Shown here piece by piece: positions 1 through 8,590 of a DNA stretch of 32,544 bases (positions within the stretch are counted from its first letter, which is position 1; the number at the start of each line of letters is the position of its first letter). The DNA comes from Gammaproteobacteria bacterium (GTDB lineage: Bacteria; Pseudomonadota; Gammaproteobacteria; GCF-002020875), in contig JABGQL010000103.1 in the NCBI GenBank assembly GCA_018648825.1, forward strand, positions 1-32,544. The letters run 5' to 3'. Made by a program: the position numbers and the translations under genes. The notes beneath the pieces are model-generated. The model saw nothing but the letters and a program-made list of their open reading frames with translations, did no database searches and was not told where the DNA came from.

Positions 1-223
1 TACGCACATCATCTAAGTGAAAGCTCCCCTCATGCTGCATCAGAATCAGTGTCTCGATGAACACCGATGGTTTGAAACCACGATTACTCCCCGGTAGCGG
101 GAACTGCTGGTCGATATGCTCTCCAAGCTCCATCGATTGCATTAGCTGGGCTATCGTCAGCAATCCCGCACGGGAGGTCAATTGGTCATTTGTGGTGGTG
201 AGTTTGTAGGGTAGTATCTTCAT
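1..223 (-). CDS. IS1380-like transposase, N-terminal part (cut by window edge)
   Basis: This open frame is missing from the ORF track because it leaves the window at base 1. It reads leftward from an ATG at 221-223 and begins MKILPYKLTTTND, followed by a segment with LTSRAGLLT and later LILMQHEGSFHLDD. This resembles the N-terminus of IS1380-family (DDE, IS4-like) transposases, which carry the catalytic acidic residues further downstream, outside the window. About 74 codons are visible without a stop. The start lies only a few bases from an inverted repeat (227-293) that may belong to the element end. Whether the rest of the gene is intact cannot be seen. The family assignment is from memory of the N-terminal pattern. 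Confidence 0.7.
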   Translation of the reverse strand, partial: MKILPYKLTTTNDQLTSRAGLLTIAQLMQSMELGEHIDQQFPLPGSNRGFKPSVFIETLILMQHEGSFHLDDVR

Positions 224-226
224 CAG

Positions 227-293
227 AAAACCTTGGTTTCACCTGTTGGGTGATAGGGTGTTTAGTCGCAACCTATTTTACAACCAAGGTTTT
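227..293. repeat. Inverted repeat next to the transposase start
   Basis: AAAACCTTGGTT (227-238) is matched in inverted orientation by AACCAAGGTTTT (282-293), a perfect 12-bp pair separated by 43 bases. It lies immediately upstream of the transposase start codon, so it may be part of the insertion-sequence end or an operator or hairpin controlling transposase expression. The true IS terminus cannot be fixed without the other end. Confidence 0.5.
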
Positions 294-328
294 CTCCTTT
301 TTACGGTTTTCTATCTGGGGATTGGGGT

Positions 329-392
329 AAGTTCTTTCAGTTGAAGCTCCCTCCCCAAAGCAGGGGGAGGGAGCAGAGACATGAAAGGACTT
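329..392. repeat. Nested palindromic repeat (REP-like), copy 1
   Basis: An outer pair AAGTTCTTTCA (329-339) and TGAAAGGACTT (382-392), with one G-T wobble, encloses an inner 11-bp perfect pair GCTCCCTCCCC (346-356) and GGGGAGGGAGC (364-374). The core resembles a second copy at 30973-31020, more than 30 kb away, so this looks like a dispersed palindromic repeat family rather than a dedicated terminator. It sits just downstream of the leftward PIN toxin gene and could still act as its 3' stem-loop. Confidence 0.6.
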
Positions 393-402
393 ATGAAACT
401 AT

Positions 403-804
403 TCATACTAACAGCCCATCCAGCTCCTCATAGCGAGAAAACAGCCGGTCCATACTCACTAACTGTGACCTATGCTCGATTGCTGTTGCAATAATTGCTC
501 GGTCCATTGGGTCCCCGTGATGCTGTGGCAACAGCGCTGCACGAACTGCAATTGCTTTGTCTGTTGGTAATACCTCAATACCAGAATCTTCAGTTGCCAG
601 AGTAATCCACTCCATGAGGGGCAGGCTTACCTCAATGCGTCCACTACGGATCAGCCATAGCGATTCATAGAGTGATGCGGATGAGATTGCCAATGCCCCG
701 GAAAATTGCTCAATCTGCTGGCGCAGGGCGACGGGTAGTTGTGGATTTTGTTGTAACCACCAGACCCAGATATGGGTATCCAACAGAAGATAATGAGAAC
801 TCAC
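403..804 (-). CDS. PIN-domain toxin (VapC-like)
   Basis: This is a 133-aa PIN-domain protein of the type II toxin-antitoxin class. These proteins are Mg2+-dependent RNases that usually cut tRNA or other RNA. The sequence shows the expected acidic residues: LLLDTHIWVWW at the N-terminus (first Asp), an E in the LYESLWL segment, the GDPMDRAIIATA motif around residues 96-107, and a terminal VSMDRLF Asp. The length is typical. The start is GTG (802-804), and its first bases overlap the upstream gene's stop as GTGA, which indicates translational coupling. The neighbouring gene is the presumed antitoxin. The target RNA cannot be inferred. It sits beside an IS fragment, consistent with a mobile accessory module. 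Confidence 0.85.
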   Translation of the reverse strand: MSSHYLLLDTHIWVWWLQQNPQLPVALRQQIEQFSGALAISSASLYESLWLIRSGRIEVSLPLMEWITLATEDSGIEVLPTDKAIAVRAALLPQHHGDPMDRAIIATAIEHRSQLVSMDRLFSRYEELDGLLV

Positions 805-1073
805 TTAAACGCCTCTGGGTCTCCGGCCAATTGGTCTGCACTGCGTTCAACCATTCCATTTAGTTCATTTTCAGAGAAGGGAGAAGAGGTGATGTCTCCG
901 GTAATAGTCATAGCCTCTTTCAACGCTTCAGCTGGAGTGTGGTTTCTTGCGCTCCTCTTATGCTGATCTTGAATCAGAAAAATGGCCTCAATGGTTGCGT
1001 TGGGGGCCAGAACAGGGTGTTCAATCAGGCTACCTTGGTCGTCGGTGTGTAGTACTACTCTTTCTGCGTGCAT
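801..1073 (-). CDS. Antitoxin of the PIN-toxin pair
   Basis: This small 90-aa acidic protein is encoded directly upstream of the PIN toxin and overlaps it by four bases (GTGA), the standard antitoxin-toxin arrangement. The N-terminal part (VVLHTDDQGSLIEHPVLAPN) looks beta-rich. The C-terminal half (PAEALKEAM, then ENELNGMVERSADQLAGDPEAF) is helical and acidic, as expected of a disordered toxin-binding tail. I do not recognise a specific DNA-binding fold such as AbrB or RHH, so the family name is left open. A Shine-Dalgarno-like AGGT lies upstream of the ATG. The promoter and a palindrome about 80 bp upstream suggest autoregulation. The role is inferred mainly from position. Confidence 0.7.
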   Translation of the reverse strand: MHAERVVLHTDDQGSLIEHPVLAPNATIEAIFLIQDQHKRSARNHTPAEALKEAMTITGDITSSPFSENELNGMVERSADQLAGDPEAFK

Positions 1074-1153
1074 GTCAGGTACCTATTAAATTAATCTCTA
1101 AATAATTTTATTCACCTGAATTTCAAGTGATTAAGTGCATAACCCAGTAAATA

Positions 1154-1187
1154 TATCCATTATATGGATAGTGTATTCATTTCTGAA
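1154..1187 (-). promoter_or_regulatory. Toxin-antitoxin promoter with overlapping palindrome
   Basis: Read on the minus strand, TTCAGA (1182-1187) is followed after exactly 17 bases by a perfect TATAAT (1159-1164). The -10 lies inside a 17-base palindrome, TATCCAT-TAT-ATGGATA (1154-1170). A palindrome across the -10 of a toxin-antitoxin operon is where an antitoxin autorepression operator is expected. The leader to the antitoxin ATG would be about 80 nt. The promoter elements are visible; the operator role is inferred. Confidence 0.55.
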
Positions 1188-1279
1188 TATAGGTCAATCT
1201 CAAGAGATGCTTGAAGCGGTAACCCTGTTCGACTTCAAGGTACCTCTAAAAATAGTAATTTTTCTGTGAGTGTATAGAT

Positions 1280-1735
1280 TCAGGTCGTCGCAAGATAGCG
1301 GGTCACCAGTTTATCCAGCAAATTGGCAAAGGCCTGTCGGTCATTCTGATTGAGTGCAGCAGGCCCTCCGGTATCCACACCACTGGAGCGCAAGGTGTCC
1401 ATAAAGTCCCGCATACTCAGTCGCGCCTTGATATTGCTCTTGGTGTAGTGCTCGCCGCGTGGGCTGATCGCTTGACCGCCCTTCTCGATGGCATCAGCAG
1501 CCAAGGGGATGTCGGCAGTCACCACCAGATCACCTGCTGCCATTCGTTTTACAATCTCATTATCGGCCACATCAAATCCGGCGGAGACCTGCAGAAAAGA
1601 GATGTGGGGGGAGCGAGGGATACGGATCGGTTGGTTGGCAACCAAGGTCACAGGGACCTCGGTGCGTTTTGCAACACGAAACAGAATCTCTTTGACCACT
1701 ACGGGACAGGCATCGGCATCGACCCAAATCTGCAT
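1280..1735 (-). CDS. yaiI: YaiI/YqxD family protein (UPF0178, DUF188)
   Basis: This 151-aa protein has the family's hallmark N-terminus ([16 protein letters not shown]) and the conserved segments [16 protein letters not shown] and [12 protein letters not shown]. It ends with the [11 protein letters not shown] and [13 protein letters not shown] regions. The family is a PIN-like fold of unknown biochemical function, widespread in bacteria and usually 145-155 aa, so this copy looks full length. It starts one base after the DUF423 gene's stop codon, making it the last gene of a three-gene leftward operon (RDD, DUF423, YaiI). No clear terminator follows; an AT-only AAAAAT/ATTTTT hairpin lies near 1247-1262. 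Confidence 0.9.
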   Translation of the reverse strand: MQIWVDADACPVVVKEILFRVAKRTEVPVTLVANQPIRIPRSPHISFLQVSAGFDVADNEIVKRMAAGDLVVTADIPLAADAIEKGGQAISPRGEHYTKSNIKARLSMRDFMDTLRSSGVDTGGPAALNQNDRQAFANLLDKLVTRYLATT

Positions 1736-1736
1736 C

Positions 1737-2168
1737 TTAATTCTCCAAAGTCTCTTCTGGGTGGTTATCTGAGGAAGCGTTATCTGAAGTGGCGTGTAGT
1801 GCCTGTTGTGCCAGCAGTAACCAGCCGATTAGAAAGCAGATGCCGCCGATAGGGGTGATGATCCCCACCATTTTTATGTCGCTTAGAGCCAGCAGATAGA
1901 GGCTGCCCGAGAAGAGGAGAGTGCCTCCCAGTAGCCACCAACCCGCTTTGATTGCGGTTGGAATGGCGGTGGAGAGTAGTCCGATAAGAATCAACCCCAG
2001 TGCATGAAAGCCGTGATAATCCACACCCGTATGCCAAGTCTGTAACGCCTTTGGGGTGAGCAGCTCTTGTAGTCCATGCGCCCCGAAGGCCCCCAGTGCA
2101 ACCGCAAGAAATGCGTTGATGGCACCGAGAGCAATCAGCTTTCTTGCGTTGGGGGAGAGACTGTTCAC
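1737..2168 (-). CDS. DUF423 family membrane protein (YgdD-like)
   Basis: This 143-aa integral membrane protein has four predicted helices. The first carries the typical [10 protein letters not shown] motif, followed by [24 protein letters not shown] and [13 protein letters not shown]. This pattern is diagnostic of DUF423, a small inner-membrane family without an established function. The C-terminal tail ([14 protein letters not shown]) is soluble and polar. The gene overlaps the upstream RDD gene by four bases (ATGA at 2165-2168) and is followed after one base by yaiI. The family call is firm, the function unknown. Confidence 0.88.
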   Translation of the reverse strand: MNSLSPNARKLIALGAINAFLAVALGAFGAHGLQELLTPKALQTWHTGVDYHGFHALGLILIGLLSTAIPTAIKAGWWLLGGTLLFSGSLYLLALSDIKMVGIITPIGGICFLIGWLLLAQQALHATSDNASSDNHPEETLEN

Positions 2169-2620
2169 TCTTTGATCTGCTTGATGTCAACCATCCGGGT
2201 CTCAGAGAACTTATCGTGTAGTGCTAGGTTGTCTTTATCCAGTAGCATATAGAGCAGCCCCGCTCCACCCAAACCAACTGCTGGAATGGCGCTGATGAAA
2301 CGTAGCAAAACATGCCACAGAGTAAGTGGCTTGCCATCGATACGCTCCAGTCGAATGCGCCATGTCTTCATCCCCAAGGTCTGTCCCGTGTTCATCCACG
2401 GCCAGGCGAAGTAGAAGAAGCTGACAAAGAAGAGCCAGGTGGTCATCAGTGGGTTGCCGGGGTCAGTCGCCTCACCTTCGGTAAATATAGTCCCCACTGC
2501 AGCAGCGCAGAGGAGCAGGGCGAGTAGTAGCAGGCTGTCGTAGAACATTGCAAACAGACGGCGGGATAGCCCTACGTTGGGGAGGACACTAGAGGGGGGG
2601 GAGATCGGTTTTCGGTTCAT
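2165..2620 (-). CDS. RDD family membrane protein
   Basis: This 151-aa protein belongs to the RDD family: the NVGLSRRLFAMFYDSLLL segment carries the Arg/Asp pattern that names the family. Hydrophobic stretches at about residues 27-48 and 60-78 form membrane helices. The middle motif NTGQTLGMKTWRIRLERIDG is very typical, and a further hydrophobic stretch follows around residues 108-126. RDD proteins are poorly characterised; some have been linked to ion transport. It is the first gene of a leftward three-gene operon and diverges from ilvD with 95 bp between starts. Substrate and role are unknown. Confidence 0.88.
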   Translation of the reverse strand: MNRKPISPPSSVLPNVGLSRRLFAMFYDSLLLLALLLCAAAVGTIFTEGEATDPGNPLMTTWLFFVSFFYFAWPWMNTGQTLGMKTWRIRLERIDGKPLTLWHVLLRFISAIPAVGLGGAGLLYMLLDKDNLALHDKFSETRMVDIKQIKE

Positions 2621-2715
2621 TTGTCTATTCTCTGGGCTGTCTTCACCAGAGTGGGAGGGTATACTCTTCGGTTTAATTCAACCCATTTTAGCAGACAATC
2701 ACCGGAGTCCCACAG

Positions 2716-4563
2716 ATGCCTGAATATCGTTCCAGAACCACCACCCACGGTAGAAATATGGCCGGAGCCCGCTCGTTGTGGCGTGCCACCGGAATGAAGA
2801 ATGAGGATTTTGAGAAACCGATCATTGCGGTGGTCAACTCTTTTACCCAATTTGTGCCGGGTCATGTCCACCTTAAGGATATGGGGCAGCTGGTCGCGCG
2901 TGAGATTGAGAAGGCGGGTGGTGTTGCAAAAGAGTTCAACACCATCGCTGTGGATGACGGTATTGCGATGGGGCATGGGGGTATGCTCTATAGCTTGCCA
3001 TCACGTGAGATTATTGCTGACTCGGTGGAGTATATGGTCAATGCCCACTGTGCCGATGCCATGGTCTGTATCTCCAACTGTGACAAAATTACCCCGGGAA
3101 TGCTCAACGCCTCGTTGCGTTTGAATATCCCTGTAATCTTTGTCTCGGGTGGACCGATGGAGTCCGGTAAAACCAAGCTGCAAGGCAAAGAGGTGCATCT
3201 CGATCTGGTGGATGCGATGGTCTCTGCAGCGGATGATAAGGTCTCTGATGAAGATGTGGATGAGATGGAGCGCTCCGCCTGCCCGACCTGTGGCTCTTGC
3301 TCTGGGATGTTTACCGCCAACTCCATGAACTGTCTCACCGAGGCGCTGGGGCTATCCCTACCCGGTAACGGTTCACTGCTGGCAACCCATGCAGACCGTA
3401 AAGAGCTGTTCCTCGAAGCGGGTCGCCGTATTGTCGGTCTGGCTAAACGCTACTATGAAGAGGATGATGCATCGGTGCTGCCGCGCTCAATTGCCACCTT
3501 CAAATCCTTTGAGAATGCGATGGCGCTGGATATCGCCATGGGTGGTTCTACCAATACCGTACTGCACCTATTGGCCGCAGCGGAAGAGGGGGAGGTCAAC
3601 TTCACCATGGAAGATATGGATCGCATGTCACGCAAGGTGCCGCACCTCTGTAAGGTGGCCCCTTCCATTCCCGATTACCACATGGAAGATGTGCACCGTG
3701 CTGGTGGGGTGATGGCGATTTTGGGAGAGTTGGAGCGTCAAGGTCTGCTCCACCCACTACAGGGGACGGTCCACGCCAAAACCCTCGGTGAGGCACTGAA
3801 CCAGTGGGATGTGTTGCACACACAAGACCCTGCAGTAGAGCAGTTCTACAAGGCGGCACCGGGAAATATCCCGACACAGACCGCCTTCAGTCAGGAGAAA
3901 CGTTTTGATGAGCTAGACCGAGATCGCCACAATGGCTGTATCCGTGACGGTGCCCACGCCTATAGTCAGGATGGGGGGTTGGCGGTACTCTACGGCAATA
4001 TCGCTGAGGATGGCTGTATCGTCAAGACTGCGGGAGTGGATGAGTCGATTCTCGACTTCACGGGTCCGGCGCGTATCTTCGAGAGTCAGGATGATGCGGT
4101 CGATGCGATTCTAAGTGACAACATCAATGAAGGGGATGTGCTTATTATCCGCTACGAAGGACCACGTGGTGGCCCCGGTATGCAGGAGATGCTCTACCCC
4201 ACCAGCTACCTCAAATCGAGGGGGCTGGGTAAGGCGTGTGCACTGATTACTGATGGACGGTTCTCTGGGGGGACCTCTGGGTTATCGATTGGTCATGCCT
4301 CTCCAGAGGCCGCAGAGGGGGGAGCCATTGGTCTGGTAGAAGAGGGGGATAGTATTGAGATCAGTATCCCCAACCGTACCATCAATGTGGCAATACCAGA
4401 TGAGATGTTGGCAGAGCGTCGTGCGCTGATGGATGAAAAAGGTGCGAAGGCATGGAAGCCAGTAGACCGTGATCGCCCTGTATCGGCAGCGCTACGTGCC
4501 TATGCGGCGATGACCACCAGTGCCGCGCGTGGTGCGGTGCGTGATGTGGATCAGTTGAAGTGA
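2716..4563 (+). CDS. ilvD: Dihydroxy-acid dehydratase
   Basis: IlvD dehydrates 2,3-dihydroxy-isovalerate and 2,3-dihydroxy-3-methylvalerate to the 2-keto acids of valine and isoleucine synthesis in the cytoplasm. The 615-aa length matches the enterobacterial type. Cluster-region cysteines are visible in NCDKITPGM (Cys122) and [12 protein letters not shown] (Cys189, Cys192, Cys195). The Mg-binding [10 protein letters not shown] region is near residues 78-87, and the C-terminal [15 protein letters not shown] signature is present. The start ATG has CCGGAG eight bases upstream. It is monocistronic, divergent from the RDD operon, and ends at a shared stem-loop facing the convergent SH3-protein gene. 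Confidence 0.97.
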   Translation: MPEYRSRTTTHGRNMAGARSLWRATGMKNEDFEKPIIAVVNSFTQFVPGHVHLKDMGQLVAREIEKAGGVAKEFNTIAVDDGIAMGHGGMLYSLPSREIIADSVEYMVNAHCADAMVCISNCDKITPGMLNASLRLNIPVIFVSGGPMESGKTKLQGKEVHLDLVDAMVSAADDKVSDEDVDEMERSACPTCGSCSGMFTANSMNCLTEALGLSLPGNGSLLATHADRKELFLEAGRRIVGLAKRYYEEDDASVLPRSIATFKSFENAMALDIAMGGSTNTVLHLLAAAEEGEVNFTMEDMDRMSRKVPHLCKVAPSIPDYHMEDVHRAGGVMAILGELERQGLLHPLQGTVHAKTLGEALNQWDVLHTQDPAVEQFYKAAPGNIPTQTAFSQEKRFDELDRDRHNGCIRDGAHAYSQDGGLAVLYGNIAEDGCIVKTAGVDESILDFTGPARIFESQDDAVDAILSDNINEGDVLIIRYEGPRGGPGMQEMLYPTSYLKSRGLGKACALITDGRFSGGTSGLSIGHASPEAAEGGAIGLVEEGDSIEISIPNRTINVAIPDEMLAERRALMDEKGAKAWKPVDRDRPVSAALRAYAAMTTSAARGAVRDVDQLK

Positions 4564-4568
4564 AAGTA

Positions 4569-4599
4569 AGCCACAAGCCTTTACTTGAGGCTTGTGGCT
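4569..4599. terminator. Bidirectional terminator between ilvD and the SH3-protein gene
   Basis: AGCCACAAGCC pairs perfectly with GGCTTGTGGCT (an extra T-A pair can be added) around a 7-9 base loop. It fills the 37-bp gap between two convergent stop codons. T-rich tails are weak on both sides, so termination strength is uncertain. Confidence 0.75.
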
Positions 4600-4600
4600 G

Positions 4601-5263
4601 CTAAATCCGATTGCTATTCCGTCCACCACCACTACGCAGTCGCGCCAGAAAGAACCCACTAAATAGCGAAAATAGCACCACCAGTGCGCCCACCATAAAT
4701 GAGTCGCGTCCCTTGCGATCTTGTAGTGCTTGGTTAGCCTGTTCTAAAACATCCAGCTCCCGTTTCTGGGTGCGGATCTGGTTACGCAACAGTGCATTCT
4801 GCTGCTCCAACTCCAGTGCACTCGAATTTACATCACGAATGGTATCCACCTCTAGGTTGGCGCGGTGGACATTCTCCTTTAGTTTCTGAGACTCAGCCTC
4901 AATGATCTGCTTCTCCTGTTGCATACTGCTAATGGTGCTCTTGAGACGGTTGATCTCTAGTGTGTACTGCACCTGTTTCTGTGCGCCTCCCTTAGTTGCA
5001 GAAACGGGAGACTTCTCGGTCAGGTAGCGGGTTGGTATCCAGCCGCTAATGCCCGACTGCGTGGTCACTTGGGTGAAGCTGTTTTTCTTCTTCTTACCCA
5101 GTTTGACGGACTCCCCCACCGGTAGCAGTTGCAGAATTTGGCGGTTGGCCGTGTCTGGTTCTGCTCGCAGTGGAATAGGAATACCGGAGACGTAGCGCTC
5201 AGCGGCCTCAGCCACGGAGAGCGTCAGTAGCAGTGTGATCAGTAGAGGAAGTAACCGTTTCAC
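4601..5263 (-). CDS. TIGR04211-type SH3 domain protein (YgiM-like)
   Basis: This 220-aa envelope protein has a cleavable signal peptide (residues 1-20, ending SVAEA-AE), a bacterial SH3 domain at about 22-85 ([21 protein letters not shown], then [11 protein letters not shown]), a long coiled coil at about 95-185, and a C-terminal membrane helix ([19 protein letters not shown]) with a basic cytoplasmic tail. This architecture is that of the YgiM family. The biochemical role is not established; cell-wall association is likely from the SH3 domain. The start is GTG at 5261-5263, overlapping the valS stop by four bases (GTGA), so it is probably translationally coupled to valS. A shared terminator follows. 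Confidence 0.88.
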   Translation of the reverse strand: MKRLLPLLITLLLTLSVAEAAERYVSGIPIPLRAEPDTANRQILQLLPVGESVKLGKKKKNSFTQVTTQSGISGWIPTRYLTEKSPVSATKGGAQKQVQYTLEINRLKSTISSMQQEKQIIEAESQKLKENVHRANLEVDTIRDVNSSALELEQQNALLRNQIRTQKRELDVLEQANQALQDRKGRDSFMVGALVVLFSLFSGFFLARLRSGGGRNSNRI

Positions 5264-8052
5264 AGCGCGGCTATCTTCTCTTTCTGTTCGATCAGCTGCT
5301 GCTGGCGGGTCTGCATCTCTTCCAGCTTCTCACGCTCCTTGGCGACCACCGCTTCAGGGGCGCGTTCAACAAATTTAGGGTTGTTGAGCTTACCGCCCAG
5401 ACGTTTGATTTCACCTTCGACCTTACCGATCTCCTTCTCCAGACGCTGTAGCTCTGCCTCTTTGTCGATCAGTCCCGCCATGGGGATCAGGATCTTCATG
5501 CTGCCCACGAGTGCCGTGGCAGATTCTGGTGCTTCAGCACCTTCGGCTAACAGTTCAACAGACTCCAGGCGGGCCAGTGAGTGGAGTGTGGTTTGATGGT
5601 CGTTGAGTCGACGCTGGTCTTCGCTGGAGGCATCCTGTACTAAAATTGCCAGTGGCTTGCCGGGGGCGATATCCATCTCACCACGAATGCTGCGGATACC
5701 CAGTACGAAGGCCTTAACCCACTCCATCTCACTGCTGGCATGGGTGTCAATTTTGCTCTCGTCTGCTGTTGGGAATGGCTCTAGCATCAGGCTGCTCTCA
5801 CCTTCGACCAGGGTTTTCCCTGCCAGTGGTGCAACTCGTTGCCAGATCTCCTCGGTGAGGAAGGGCATAATGGGGTGGGTTAGGCGCAGTAGGGTCTCCA
5901 GTACGCGCACCAGTGTGCGGCGGGTGCCACGTAGCGCAGCCTCGCTGCTATCATCGTTATAGAGTACGGGTTTGGAGAGTTCCAGATACCAGTCACAGTA
6001 CTCATTCCAGGTGAACTCGTAGATGGCATTGGCTGCACGGTCGAGACGATACTGGTCCAGTCCACGCTCTACGGCAGTCTCCGTCTCTTGCAGGCGGCTG
6101 ATGATCCAGCGGTCAGCGGTAGAGAGTTCAATCTCGCCCCCCTCCTGTCCACAGTCCTTCTCTTCTGTGTTCATCAACACATAGCGGGCCGCATTCCAGA
6201 TCTTGTTACAGAAGTTGCGGTAGCCCTCGGTACGTCCCAGGTCGAAGTTGATATCACGTCCGGTGGAGGCAAGCGCGGCAAAGGTGAAGCGCAGTGCATC
6301 GGTACCGTAGGATGGGATGCCGTCAGGAAAATCCTTGCGAGTCTGCTTCTCGATCTTTGCCCGCATCTGCGGCTGCATCAGCCCGGTGGCACGTTTGGCG
6401 ACCAGCGTCTCCAGATCAATGCCGTCGATCAGATCAATCGGGTCGAGTACGTTCCCCTTGGATTTGGACATCTTCTGTCCGTGGGAGTCCCGTACCAGCC
6501 CGTGGATGTAGATCTCCTTGAAGGGGACGTCATCCATAAACTTCAGCCCCATCATCACCATCCGTGCGACCCAGAAGAAGATGATGTCAAAGCCGGTGAT
6601 CAGCACGCTGGTGGGGTAGAAGGTCTCCAGCTCCGGTGTTTTTTGCGGCCAGCCCAGTGTAGAGAAGGGCCAGAGTGCAGAGGAGAACCAGGTGTCGAGT
6701 ACGTCTTCATCCTGGCGTAGTTTAAGGTCATCTGCGAGCTTGTACTTCTCGCGTACAGTGGCCTCATCGGCGGCGACATAGATGTTGCCCGCCTCATCGT
6801 ACCAAGCGGGAATGCGGTGGCCCCACCAGATCTGGCGACTGATGCACCAATCCTCAATGTTGTTCATCCACTCGAAATAGGTCTTCTCCCAGTTCTGTGG
6901 TACAAATTTGATCTTGCCGCTTTTGACGGCATCAATCGCAGGCTCGGCCAGTGGAGCAGTCTTCACATACCACTGGTCGGTGAGAAACGGCTCAATCACG
7001 GTGTGAGAGCGGTCGCCACGTGGCACCATGAGCTTGTGCGGCTCAACCTTGTCCAGCAAGCCCAGTGCGTCTAGGTCAGCAACAATCGCCTTACGGGCAT
7101 CGTAGCGATCCATGCCACGGTACTTCTCCGGCATCTCTTCATTGATTTTTGCATCGATGGTGAAGACATTGATCAGTGGCAGGTCGTGGCGTTTGCCGAC
7201 CTCGTTATCGTTAAAGTCGTGGGCTGGGGTGATCTTGACGCAACCCGTGCCCTTCTCGGGGTCAGCGTGTTCATCGCCAACAATAGGGATGGTGCGCTCA
7301 CAGAGAGGCAGTACCACTCGTTTCCCAATTAGTTTTGCCAGTGTAGGGTGTTCCGGGTGGATGGCAACGGCGCTATCACCCAGTAGGGTCTCGGGACGGG
7401 TGGTGGCGACGGTGAGGTATGCCTCGGTTGCCACGCCCTTGTCGTCGGCAATCGGATAGTGGATGTACCACATGTGACCGTTCTCCTCTTCCGAGACGAC
7501 CTCAAGATCAGAGACGGCGGTGTGCAAGACAGGGTCCCAGTTGACCAGCCGCTTGCCACGATAGATCAGCCCCTCATCATAGAGGCGTACAAATACCTCA
7601 TGCACGGAATCAGATAACCCCTCATCCATGGTGAAGCGCTCACGCTTCCAGTCCAGTGAAGAGCCCATGCGGCGAAGCTGACGGGTGATGGTGCCGCCGG
7701 AGTGCTCTTTCCACTCCCATACTTTGTCGATAAATTTATCACGCCCTAAGTCGTGGCGTGTCTTCCCCTCTGCATTCAGTTGGCGTTCTACTACCATCTG
7801 CGTGGCGATTCCGGCATGGTCGGTACCTGGCTGCCACAGAGTGTTGTGCCCCTTCATCCGGTGGTAGCGGGTGAGGGTGTCCATTAAGGTGTCCTGAAAG
7901 GCGTGGCCCATATGCAGGGTGCCGGTCACATTGGGAGGCGGGATCATGATGCAGTAAGGCTCGCCTTCGCCGCTGGGGGCAAAGTGGCCCTGCTTTTCCC
8001 AGGTTTCGTACCAGTGTTGCTCAATGGCGTGGGGGTCGTATCGCTTTTCCAT
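5260..8052 (-). CDS. valS: Valyl-tRNA synthetase
   Basis: This is a 930-aa class I aminoacyl-tRNA synthetase that charges tRNA-Val in the cytoplasm. The HIGH signature is HMGH at residues 47-50 within [15 protein letters not shown], and the KMSKS loop is present as [11 protein letters not shown] in the catalytic half. The editing (CP1) domain is recognisable by [18 protein letters not shown]. The anticodon-binding region contains [13 protein letters not shown]. The last 70 or so residues form the ValS-specific coiled coil ([23 protein letters not shown]). Length is normal. It is followed by the coupled SH3 gene and preceded by holC in the same orientation with a 51-bp gap. Confidence 0.98.
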   Translation of the reverse strand: MEKRYDPHAIEQHWYETWEKQGHFAPSGEGEPYCIMIPPPNVTGTLHMGHAFQDTLMDTLTRYHRMKGHNTLWQPGTDHAGIATQMVVERQLNAEGKTRHDLGRDKFIDKVWEWKEHSGGTITRQLRRMGSSLDWKRERFTMDEGLSDSVHEVFVRLYDEGLIYRGKRLVNWDPVLHTAVSDLEVVSEEENGHMWYIHYPIADDKGVATEAYLTVATTRPETLLGDSAVAIHPEHPTLAKLIGKRVVLPLCERTIPIVGDEHADPEKGTGCVKITPAHDFNDNEVGKRHDLPLINVFTIDAKINEEMPEKYRGMDRYDARKAIVADLDALGLLDKVEPHKLMVPRGDRSHTVIEPFLTDQWYVKTAPLAEPAIDAVKSGKIKFVPQNWEKTYFEWMNNIEDWCISRQIWWGHRIPAWYDEAGNIYVAADEATVREKYKLADDLKLRQDEDVLDTWFSSALWPFSTLGWPQKTPELETFYPTSVLITGFDIIFFWVARMVMMGLKFMDDVPFKEIYIHGLVRDSHGQKMSKSKGNVLDPIDLIDGIDLETLVAKRATGLMQPQMRAKIEKQTRKDFPDGIPSYGTDALRFTFAALASTGRDINFDLGRTEGYRNFCNKIWNAARYVLMNTEEKDCGQEGGEIELSTADRWIISRLQETETAVERGLDQYRLDRAANAIYEFTWNEYCDWYLELSKPVLYNDDSSEAALRGTRRTLVRVLETLLRLTHPIMPFLTEEIWQRVAPLAGKTLVEGESSLMLEPFPTADESKIDTHASSEMEWVKAFVLGIRSIRGEMDIAPGKPLAILVQDASSEDQRRLNDHQTTLHSLARLESVELLAEGAEAPESATALVGSMKILIPMAGLIDKEAELQRLEKEIGKVEGEIKRLGGKLNNPKFVERAPEAVVAKEREKLEEMQTRQQQLIEQKEKIAAL

Positions 8053-8103
8053 GTGGTGTGCTTTCAGATGTAGGGGTTAAAAAAGGGGGGGTTATTCTAC
8101 CAG

Positions 8104-8541
8104 CTAGAGTTTGTGGGTAGAGAGCTCATAGCCCCGGTCTTTGTAAAATTTATAGCGCTCTCGCCCAGCAGCTTTGCCGTTACCATCAATGATCTCGGCC
8201 AGTCGGTTGTGGCGACTGAAGAAGAGAGGAACGGCATCCGCCAGATTGATTACCACCTCAATCGGATGGTGCTGTGGTTCTTGACTGCCGATGGTGATCG
8301 GTGGGTATGCAACTCCGCTGGGTACTGGGCTCGATTTCCCATCACTCAACTCATGTGGAATAAAGCTTTCACTGCGGAAACTCCAGAGCAGCTGGTCTAC
8401 GGTTTCGGCCTGTTCTGAGGTGCTGGTGTGGATATGTGTCGCCAGTTTCTGACGGTACGCCTTCTCTGCAATGCGGCAGGCAACCCGCATCGCACTATCG
8501 GCTTGCGCTTCATCGGTAACGTAGAAGTCGATGCGGGTCAT
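8104..8541 (-). CDS. holC: DNA polymerase III chi subunit
   Basis: This 145-aa protein begins TRIDFYVTDEAQADSAMRVACRIAEKAY, the typical HolC start. It continues with the conserved pattern of a short strand, LLWSFRSESFIPHEL, VVINLADAVPLFFSRHNRLAEII and a C-terminal RYKFYKDRGYEL. HolC links the clamp loader (through HolD) to single-stranded DNA-binding protein. Genome neighbours fit: pepA-holC-valS in the same direction is a common gammaproteobacterial order. It lies 49 bp after pepA. Length is typical. Confidence 0.9.
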   Translation of the reverse strand: MTRIDFYVTDEAQADSAMRVACRIAEKAYRQKLATHIHTSTSEQAETVDQLLWSFRSESFIPHELSDGKSSPVPSGVAYPPITIGSQEPQHHPIEVVINLADAVPLFFSRHNRLAEIIDGNGKAAGRERYKFYKDRGYELSTHKL

Positions 8542-8590
8542 AGAGCAGTCACAAACATTACAAACATCACAAAAATTGCGTCTAGCACTT

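Noticed and set aside
1210-1239. CTTGAAG/CTTCAAG inverted pair after yaiI as a terminator
   Set aside because: The stem is only 7 bp with a 16-base loop and no T run follows on the minus strand.
2617-2976. 119-aa minus-strand ORF across the ilvD start
   Set aside because: It overlaps the conserved ilvD N-terminus and the divergent promoter; no recognisable domain.
6088-6720. 210-aa plus-strand ORF inside valS
   Set aside because: It is antisense to the conserved catalytic region of valS with no coding features.
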